NCBI GenBank assembly: GCA_905236935.1
Contig: CAJOQL010000053.1
Location: 1 to 8,541 of the forward strand
Source of the DNA: an uncultured Bacilli bacterium
GTDB taxonomy: Bacteria > Bacillota_I > Bacilli_A > RF39 > UBA660
Length of the DNA: 8,541 nt
Direction: 5' to 3'
This document shows, one piece after another, positions 1 through 5,721 of the stretch; the first letter of the stretch is position 1; every line of letters begins with the position of its first letter. Made by a program: the position numbers and the translations under genes. Under the pieces are notes generated by a model. That model was not told the DNA's origin and did not search any database. It saw only the letters and a program-made list of their open reading frames with translations.

Positions 1-8
1 AAAGGAGG
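1..8 (+). promoter_or_regulatory. Ribosome binding site of the PrgI-like gene
   Basis: AAAGGAGG is a near-perfect Shine-Dalgarno sequence. It sits 9 nt before the GTG at 18-20 and is the main reason for choosing that non-ATG start, because the next in-frame ATG (residue 16, base 63) has no comparable site. The reading frame stays open back to the window edge, but no start codon lies between the site and base 18. Confidence 0.8.
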
Positions 9-17
9 AATAAAAGG

Positions 18-350
18 GTGAATAATAATAGTTTTTTAATACCAGCCAATTCAAAGAAATCAATGCTTTATTTAAATTTATTTAATAAAGTAGATTTAAT
101 TATCTTTGGCTCTGGAATTGCTGCTACACTTATATTAATATTACTAAATATTGGAACAACTACTATGAAAGAGGTAATATTAATATTACTACCAGTTCTT
201 ATTTGTTCGTTTCTAGTAATTCCTTTACCAAACGTTCATAATGTTAGAACATTTATTAAAAATGTATATTTATTTTATGCAAATCCAAGAACTTATTATT
301 GGAAAGGATGGAGTTTAGAATATGGCAAAGACGACACAAAAAAATTATAG
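18..350 (+). CDS. PrgI/VirB3-like T4SS membrane protein
   Basis: This is a 110-residue inner-membrane protein with two predicted helices (about residues 26-45 and 52-69). A short linker separates them, and a basic and aromatic tail follows that contains FIKNVYLFYANPRTYYWKG. A compact two-helix N-terminus ending in an aromatic Y-x-W-K-G tail is typical of the PrgI family found directly upstream of VirB4 genes in Gram-positive conjugative elements, where it is thought to fill the VirB3 role. The start is a GTG with a strong ribosome site. The 3' end overlaps the next gene by 29 nt, which suggests tight co-expression. Family assignment rests on layout, tail motif and gene order. The VirB3-equivalent role is inferred from the family. 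Confidence 0.82.
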   Translation: MNNNSFLIPANSKKSMLYLNLFNKVDLIIFGSGIAATLILILLNIGTTTMKEVILILLPVLICSFLVIPLPNVHNVRTFIKNVYLFYANPRTYYWKGWSLEYGKDDTKKL

Positions 351-879
351 TGAAGATTGGATACCAGTTAAAAGTATTCAAAATGGAATGATTACCCTAA
401 ATAATAATTGGTATGTAACTGGTATTAAGGTAGAACCTAAAAATATATTTATTTTAGATGCACAAACTCAAAATAATATAATCTTTAATTTTAGAAATTT
501 TTATAATACGATAGATTATGAGTTCTGGCTAATTGTAGCTGATCGTCCAGTTGATATTAATTTGTATATGTCTGAATTACAACTACAATTTGATAATGCT
601 CCGTCCCAAGCTGTTAGAAAATTAATTGCTCAAGATATTAGTAAGGCTGAAAATTTTCAAACTAGCGCTATGAATGTAGTAGATACAGAGTACTTTATTA
701 TGTTTAGAGATAAAAATTTAGAAATTTGTGCAAAAAGAATTCAAACTTTAATTAGTAATTTAGCAAGTATTGGTTTAACAAGTAGACAAACTAGTGATGA
801 AGATTTAAAATTCTTACTTCAAAATTTCTTAAATGGGGGAGCAAAAAATGATTTTGGGACGGTGATGAGTAATGTCTAA
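322..879 (+). CDS. TraC-like protein, VirB4 N-terminal-like partner
   Basis: This 185-residue protein has no signal peptide or membrane helix, so it is probably cytoplasmic or membrane-associated through partners. It opens with EDWIPVKSIQNGMITLNNNW and a VTGIKVEP-x-NIFILDAQTQ stretch, then an FRNFYNTIDYEFWLIVADRPVDI segment. This resembles the first subdomain of VirB4/TraC ATPases (the TraC-like domain often encoded just before VirB4 in Gram-positive elements). A helical region follows, and residues about 120-155 (TEYFIMFRDKNLEICAKRIQTL) look like an alpha/beta segment of the same domain. It overlaps PrgI upstream by 29 nt and VirB4 downstream by 8 nt, so the three are probably translationally coupled. 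A GGATGGAG stretch at 306-313 may be its ribosome site. It has no Walker motifs and should not be an ATPase itself. The partner role for VirB4 is inferred. Confidence 0.75.
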   Translation: MAKTTQKNYSEDWIPVKSIQNGMITLNNNWYVTGIKVEPKNIFILDAQTQNNIIFNFRNFYNTIDYEFWLIVADRPVDINLYMSELQLQFDNAPSQAVRKLIAQDISKAENFQTSAMNVVDTEYFIMFRDKNLEICAKRIQTLISNLASIGLTSRQTSDEDLKFLLQNFLNGGAKNDFGTVMSNV

Positions 880-2662
880 TACATTTAAAAGTGAGATAGC
901 TCCTAAGGGCATAAATTTTAACATAAATGATTTTATGATTAGTGATAAATATGCGACTATTTTAACTATTATTAGTTATCCAAAAATAATAGGTCCAGGT
1001 TTTTTAGCTAATATTACAAATATTCCTGGAGTAAAAGTAGTAATTAAACATATTCCTATTAATTTTTCCACTATGAGTCGAATGATTGACAAGGAAGTTG
1101 CAGATTTAAAACAAAGATATCAAAATGAACATGAAAGAACTATTCAAGAAAGAATTAGACAAGATTATGAATCATTAGAAAGTTTTGTTCAAATGCTTGC
1201 AGCAACTCAGTCCAAAATATTTGATTTTCAAATGCATGTAATGATAACTGCTGATACAAAAGAAGAATTAGAAAATAAAAAGATTCAAGTTAGAAACTAT
1301 TTAGATGCTATGGGAATGCGTGGAATACCTATGATGTTTGAACAAGAAAAAGTTTTAAAATCAATGATTCCAATTTTTCCCAAACAAGATGTTGAAGAAC
1401 GTATTGGAACTCCTATTCCAAGTCCAACTATTGCAGCCATGTATCCATTTGTATTTGATAGTATTAAAGATCCAGGATCATCAACTCTTCTTGGCGTAGA
1501 TTTTTCAGGCGGAGTAGTGTTATTTAATCAGTTTTTATATCAAATAAGAAAAGAACATAATCGCAATAATGCAAATCTTATAATCTTAGGAACATCTGGT
1601 TCAGGAAAGAGTACTTCAGCAAAATTAATGCTACGTACTCATATTAGAAATAATTGTAAAATAATTGCAATAGATCCTGAAGGTGAACTTGAGGAAATGG
1701 TTAAAAATTTTAGTGGCAACTTTATCGATTTAGGTAAAGGTGGCAGTTATGGAATGATTAACCCACTTGAAATAGTATTTGATGCAGATGAAGAAGAACT
1801 TCAAAATGGTCTTGGACACTCTGTTTTAACAAGAACGCTTCAAAGTTTAAAAGCCTTCATGAAATACTATTATCCATCAATAGAAGATGATGTTCTGCAA
1901 ATGTTTAGCGAAGTTGTACAAGATACATATAAAAGATTTGGTATTGATTTTGATACTGATTTTAGTACTTTTACTTCTGAAGACTATCCAATATTTGATG
2001 ATGTATATTCAACTATCAAAGGTAGACTCTTATCTATGCCAGAAGCAACTCGTGAAAAAGATGTTATGGAGCGCTTAGAACTTAGAGTAAGACCATTTAC
2101 TGGTGAACTTAGATATTATTTTAATGGTCATACTACTATTCATACTGATAGTAATTTTGTAGTATTTAATATTAGAGAACTTATGAACAGTGATGCAAAT
2201 ATCCGTAATGCTTTATTCTTTAATATTTTAAAATATGCATGGGGGCTATGTTTAGATAAAAGTACTAATACCATTATGTATGTAGATGAAGCACATGTTT
2301 TATTATCAGCCCATAACGAATTAGGTGCAGAGTTCTTAGCTCAAGTTCAAAGAAGAAGTCGTAAATATAATACTGGTACAATCATTATTACTCAGCAGCC
2401 AACTGATTTTGCAGCAGAAAATGTCTTTGTTCATGGTAAAGCTATATTTGATAATGCATCATATTACTTAGTAATGGGATTAAGAAAACAAGCAGTTGAA
2501 GATTTATCTAAACTAATTGATTTAAATGAAAATGAGAAAGAAAGTATCAAAGGATATAGTCAAGGAGAAGCCTTATTTGTATGTGGTTCAAGGCGTATGA
2601 GAATTAATGTAATTTTAACTCCTGATGAATTAGATTCATTTGGTGCTGGTGGAGGATTATAG
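872..2662 (+). CDS. virB4: VirB4-family T4SS ATPase
   Basis: This 596-residue ATPase would power the conjugation channel from the cytoplasmic face of the membrane. Residues 1-about 200 form the VirB4 N-terminal region, with an ISYPKIIGPGFL segment and a charged helical stretch near residues 70-110. Walker A is GTSGSGKST at 240-248 (Lys246). Walker B is TIMYVDEAH at 467-475 (Asp472, Glu473). A conserved QVQRRSRKYNTG segment at 491-502 offers candidate arginine-finger residues, and TQQ (Gln508, Gln509) is the usual sensor-like motif of VirB4/VirD4 ATPases. All catalytic elements look intact. It is somewhat shorter than many VirB4 proteins, which fits the upstream 185-residue ORF carrying the front part. 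The ATG at 872 is preceded by GGTGATG and overlaps the upstream stop; the earlier ATG at 865 is in the upstream frame. An inverted repeat follows the stop. Confidence 0.95.
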   Translation: MSNTFKSEIAPKGINFNINDFMISDKYATILTIISYPKIIGPGFLANITNIPGVKVVIKHIPINFSTMSRMIDKEVADLKQRYQNEHERTIQERIRQDYESLESFVQMLAATQSKIFDFQMHVMITADTKEELENKKIQVRNYLDAMGMRGIPMMFEQEKVLKSMIPIFPKQDVEERIGTPIPSPTIAAMYPFVFDSIKDPGSSTLLGVDFSGGVVLFNQFLYQIRKEHNRNNANLIILGTSGSGKSTSAKLMLRTHIRNNCKIIAIDPEGELEEMVKNFSGNFIDLGKGGSYGMINPLEIVFDADEEELQNGLGHSVLTRTLQSLKAFMKYYYPSIEDDVLQMFSEVVQDTYKRFGIDFDTDFSTFTSEDYPIFDDVYSTIKGRLLSMPEATREKDVMERLELRVRPFTGELRYYFNGHTTIHTDSNFVVFNIRELMNSDANIRNALFFNILKYAWGLCLDKSTNTIMYVDEAHVLLSAHNELGAEFLAQVQRRSRKYNTGTIIITQQPTDFAAENVFVHGKAIFDNASYYLVMGLRKQAVEDLSKLIDLNENEKESIKGYSQGEALFVCGSRRMRINVILTPDELDSFGAGGGL

Positions 2663-2664
2663 TC

Positions 2665-2702
2665 TTAAAAATATGGCCAGCATTAGTTGACCATATTTTT
2701 AA
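2665..2702 (+). terminator. Inverted repeat, possible weak terminator or attenuator
   Basis: Two perfect 12-nt arms, TTAAAAATATGG (2665-2676) and CCATATTTTTAA (2691-2702), flank a 14-nt loop. They lie 3 nt after the VirB4 stop in the only sizeable gap between the first seven genes. The 3' arm ends in a T run and is followed by AAATTTTATTT, resembling an intrinsic terminator. The stem has only two G-C pairs and would be weak. Since the downstream genes belong to the same T4SS and no clear promoter follows, partial attenuation or an mRNA processing/stability hairpin is as likely as full termination. Confidence 0.5.
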
Positions 2703-2734
2703 ATTTTATTTGTGTATTAAAGAGGTGAATTCAT

Positions 2735-4699
2735 ATGATTAAAAAATATAATTTATATAGATTATTAAAAGGATGCAAAAAACTAATATTTATCTTTCTA
2801 ATAGTATTTTTGCTTAGTATTAATAATGTATCTGCTTCATTTAAATATTCAGATTTTGATTATGATGAATTTGCTGAACAAACTAAAGATTACTGGACTA
2901 GGTATTGCCCTGATGGAGAAGAAGAATGTATAGATAATATAATTAAAAGTCAAAGAAAATTTTATACTAAGTTATATAACTTACTTGCTAGTTATGAAAG
3001 AAGAAATTTAGTAATTGATGATGCAATTATTTTAGCAACAGTTTTTTATGAATACATACCTAGTGATTTTAATGATAATTCTGGTTCATATAAATTGGAC
3101 AATGATGATGGTAAAAATTATAATGTAGATCAAGATGAGAGTAAGGAATTTTTTGAACAAGAAGTTGATACATTAAAACTTTTATTAAAAGCCATGATTG
3201 GCTATGAAAGAACTTGCTATGGGGTAAGTGAACCAAGATTAGAAACTAGTACATATGAAGATGAAGAAGGAAATGAAAAACAAGAAAGCCATTATGTTTG
3301 TGATGATGGAAATTTAGTTGATAGTAAATGTTTAACTTCTCTAAAAAAAGAATCCGTAAGCTTTTGGAAGAAATATGCTGATGCTTTTGGCTCATTTTTT
3401 GGAATTAAATCTCAGGATGAAAAAGAATGTAATAGTCTAGCTTCTGCTAAAGGTTATGGTGATCATAAACTAGTAACTGGAGGACAAAAACAAGTTTTAG
3501 AGTATGGATACTGGGAGTTTTTAAGTAAAGGCAGATATTTTGATAATAAATCTAATTTATATCATATGTATTTAGAATTATTACAAAAAGCAGGTACTAA
3601 AAAAATCAGTGATTTATATGGTAATGATGAATATGAAGAAGAACTAGTTAAAGTAAGAGAAAGAATTATAGATGATATTAAAGAAATAATAGAAGTATAT
3701 CGTAAATTTAGACCAGAATCAGCTTATCATGAAACGATGAATAATGATTTTTGGTGGCCAATAGGAAGCGCTGAAACAACTGATAAAGATGGAAAAGTTA
3801 TAGCAGCCAATGAGCCTATATCCACTACTATTACCAAATCATTTGGTTTAAGTAATACTTCAAATAGTAATGCTGAATCCAGTCATCACGGAATTGATAT
3901 TGGTGCTTTGGGAGCTAAAGGAGAAGCTAGTATAATTGCTGCTAAAGCTGGAACCATAGTATCAATTAATGATAATTGTAAAGATGATGATAAAGAATGT
4001 GGCAATGGTTACGGCAATTATGTAGAAATACAGCATTCCAATGGAATATATACTTTTTACGCTCATTTAGAAGCAGGTACTATAACGGTAAAAAAAGGCG
4101 ATAGTGTAGTTCAAGGAGAGGTTATTGGTAAAGCAGGAAGTAGTGGATCAGCAACTGATGTTCATTTACATTTTGAAGTAAGAGTAGGTCCTACTAGTAA
4201 TAATGCTGTAGATCCATTAGAGTATGTAAGTGCTGATAATCCAAGACCAAAAAGTGGAACTGTTACCCATGTTGAAGGTGGAACAGTTATGCAAGAAATT
4301 TGTTTATCTTTAAAAGCCTCTGGTTTTAGCAATAGTGGTATTGCTGCTGTACTTACTAATATTAATGCAGAAAGTGGTTTTAATCCAAATATTGTTGGTG
4401 ATGGTGGTACTAGTTATGGTTTATGTCAGTGGCATAATGAAAGATGGGATAATTTAAAAAATTATACTAGTGGATGGCAAACAGTCGGTGGACAATTAGA
4501 TTTTCTTTTATATGAGTTAGAAAGTGGATATATGTCTTTATATAATTCCTTACTTAATGAAGCAGCTTCTGCAAACACGCTAGCTAATAATTATTGTGTT
4601 CAATTTGAACGTCCTGCTAATACGGAAACTACTTGTGCAAACCGTGCAGATGCCTATGCTTCACAAATGTCTAATTATGTAAATAATAATTGTAACTAA
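2735..4699 (+). CDS. Secreted M23 peptidase plus phage-tail-type lysozyme
   Basis: This 654-residue wall hydrolase probably opens peptidoglycan for the conjugation channel (a VirB1-like role). A basic N-terminus and hydrophobic stretch at about residues 16-30 end in NNVSASF, giving either a signal peptide cut after VSA or a membrane anchor. Residues about 36-335 are helical, charged and unrecognised. The M23 metallopeptidase domain spans about 340-500. It starts at WWPIG (340-344) and has zinc ligands in HHGID (His384, Asp388) and HLHFE (His477, His479). From about 519 to the end lies a phage-tail-lysozyme-like domain with INAESGFNP (candidate catalytic Glu546) and SYGLCQW. Both active sites look intact. 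The exported part has 13 cysteines, including Cys415 and Cys422 inside the M23 domain. The ATG follows AGAGGTGA (2721-2728). The gene lies 72 nt after VirB4 and 8 nt before the next gene. Confidence 0.9.
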   Translation: MIKKYNLYRLLKGCKKLIFIFLIVFLLSINNVSASFKYSDFDYDEFAEQTKDYWTRYCPDGEEECIDNIIKSQRKFYTKLYNLLASYERRNLVIDDAIILATVFYEYIPSDFNDNSGSYKLDNDDGKNYNVDQDESKEFFEQEVDTLKLLLKAMIGYERTCYGVSEPRLETSTYEDEEGNEKQESHYVCDDGNLVDSKCLTSLKKESVSFWKKYADAFGSFFGIKSQDEKECNSLASAKGYGDHKLVTGGQKQVLEYGYWEFLSKGRYFDNKSNLYHMYLELLQKAGTKKISDLYGNDEYEEELVKVRERIIDDIKEIIEVYRKFRPESAYHETMNNDFWWPIGSAETTDKDGKVIAANEPISTTITKSFGLSNTSNSNAESSHHGIDIGALGAKGEASIIAAKAGTIVSINDNCKDDDKECGNGYGNYVEIQHSNGIYTFYAHLEAGTITVKKGDSVVQGEVIGKAGSSGSATDVHLHFEVRVGPTSNNAVDPLEYVSADNPRPKSGTVTHVEGGTVMQEICLSLKASGFSNSGIAAVLTNINAESGFNPNIVGDGGTSYGLCQWHNERWDNLKNYTSGWQTVGGQLDFLLYELESGYMSLYNSLLNEAASANTLANNYCVQFERPANTETTCANRADAYASQMSNYVNNNCN

Positions 4700-4707
4700 G
4701 GTGATTT

Positions 4708-5214
4708 ATGGATAAATTAAAAAATAAAAATATTATATTAATTATTATTTTAGTAGCACTTTTAACTATATTATTTATATTATCTAAAAAAGAGAATAAA
4801 ACTCTAAATGATAATAATAATTCTAATTATAAGATTGTAACTAATGCTAATGATTTCTTTACCATAGAAGGATGTATAAATAGATATATAGATGTATTAT
4901 CTAATAAAGAATCAGATAATATGATGAAATTATTAGATAGTGATTATGTAAAAAAAGAGTTAATTACTAATAATAATGTATTTAATAAAATTAATCCTTT
5001 AGATAGTATATATAAATTTAGTGCAAAAAAGATGTATTATGAAAAAATAAATAAAGATAATTATAAGTATTATGTATATGGAAAATTAAAAAAAGAGTTA
5101 ATTAATGGTAATGATTTAGGAACAGATTATTATGTAATTATAAATATGAATAAAGAAAAACTATTATTTAGTGTAACTCCTTATGATGGTTTAATATTTA
5201 AGGAGGAAATGTAA
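4708..5214 (+). CDS. Single-pass VirB8/TcpC-like T4SS protein (first copy)
   Basis: This 168-residue protein has a short basic cytoplasmic start, one hydrophobic helix (about residues 9-26) and a Lys/Asn-rich linker. An external domain of about 120 residues begins near FFTIEGCINRYIDVLSNKES. Helices (NRYIDVLSNKESDNMMKLLD) followed by strand-like segments (KMYYEKINKDNYKYYVYGKL, DYYVIINMNKEKLLFSVTP) fit the NTF2-like fold of VirB8 and TcpC, which form the scaffold between the membrane ATPases and the wall. Identification rests on size, topology, predicted strand order and place in the operon, since no short diagnostic motif exists. The ribosome site AAGGTGAT (4698-4705) overlaps the previous stop. 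The stop overlaps the next start by one base (TAATG), so the two genes are probably translationally coupled. The codon use is extremely AT-rich. It could instead be an element-specific membrane protein of unknown role. Confidence 0.6.
   Translation: MDKLKNKNIILIIILVALLTILFILSKKENKTLNDNNNSNYKIVTNANDFFTIEGCINRYIDVLSNKESDNMMKLLDSDYVKKELITNNNVFNKINPLDSIYKFSAKKMYYEKINKDNYKYYVYGKLKKELINGNDLGTDYYVIINMNKEKLLFSVTPYDGLIFKEEM
5200..5206 (+). promoter_or_regulatory. Ribosome binding site inside the upstream gene's end
   Basis: AAGGAGG ends 7 nt before the ATG at 5214-5216. The site lies within the last codons of the preceding gene, and the start codon shares its A with that gene's TAA stop. The arrangement fixes the start of the second VirB8-like gene and supports coupled translation. 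Confidence 0.8.
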
Positions 5215-5684
5215 TGTCAGAGTTTTTTAATAAATATAAAAGTTTAATAATTGGAATATTAATTTTAGCACTATTTACTTTTATAATTTATTTGGTTAAT
5301 AGTGCCGATAAAAAAATAACTAATAATAGATTAGATTATAATATTTTAAAAGATTATAAGATTAATGAAGTAATTCCCATATATGTAACTGATGAAGAAC
5401 TTGCTAAGAAATATTTATCTGATTATGTAAATTTACTTATTTATCATAGAGAAGAAGCATTTAAATTAGTTGATGCTGACACATTAGTAAAAAAATTTGA
5501 AAACTATGATGCTTTTAATAAATATGTAAATGAGATTATGACAAATAGTTTTGCAAAAGCAACAGTTAGAAGATATGATTATGGAGTATACAACGGAATT
5601 AAAGAATTAAGAGTAATTGATGCTGATGATAATAAATTTATCTTTAAAGAATCAAGTTTAATGAACTATACAGTGGAGTTTTAA
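5214..5684 (+). CDS. Single-pass VirB8/TcpC-like T4SS protein (second copy)
   Basis: This 156-residue protein has the same plan as its upstream neighbour: a short basic start, one helix (about residues 10-28) and an external domain of about 115 residues. The domain runs from helices (EELAKKYLSDYVNLLIYHREEAFKLVD, then FENYDAFNKYVNEIM) into strands (FAKATVRRYDYGVY, IKELRVIDADDNKFIFKE, LMNYTVEF). That order matches an NTF2-like/VirB8 fold. The two proteins share topology and order but little obvious residue identity, so they may be diverged duplicates or two distinct subunits of one scaffold. It starts from a strong AAGGAGG with a one-base overlap of the previous gene and ends 37 nt before the next. 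A scaffold role is inferred. Without a structure-based comparison, an unrelated small membrane protein remains possible. Confidence 0.58.
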   Translation: MSEFFNKYKSLIIGILILALFTFIIYLVNSADKKITNNRLDYNILKDYKINEVIPIYVTDEELAKKYLSDYVNLLIYHREEAFKLVDADTLVKKFENYDAFNKYVNEIMTNSFAKATVRRYDYGVYNGIKELRVIDADDNKFIFKESSLMNYTVEF

Positions 5685-5704
5685 GGATAATTTATAATAA
5701 ATAC

Positions 5705-5714
5705 GAAAGGTAGG
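5705..5714 (+). promoter_or_regulatory. Ribosome binding site of the SGNH-like/NlpC-P60 gene
   Basis: GAAAGGTAGG lies 7 nt before the GTG at 5722-5724. It decides the non-ATG start, because the first in-frame ATG is roughly 100 codons downstream and would remove the acidic N-terminal tail. The 37-nt gap also contains TATAAT at 5693-5698, but no matching -35 box is evident. Confidence 0.65.
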
Positions 5715-5721
5715 AATTAAA

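Noticed and set aside
132..191. Direct repeat ATATTAATATTACTA at 132-146 and 177-191 in the PrgI-like gene
   Set aside because: Both copies are in frame and encode Leu/Ile runs of the two membrane helices. Limited codon choice in AT-rich DNA explains it.
1887..2078. 63-codon ORF inside the VirB4 gene, + strand
   Set aside because: It lies in another frame of a clearly coding ATPase gene, has a low-complexity Leu/Ile/Lys composition from AT-rich sequence, and has no recognisable domain. It is a frame shadow.
5693..5698. TATAAT, possible promoter before the SGNH-like/NlpC-P60 gene
   Set aside because: No TTGACA-like box lies 16-18 nt upstream, and TATAAT arises often by chance in such AT-rich DNA.
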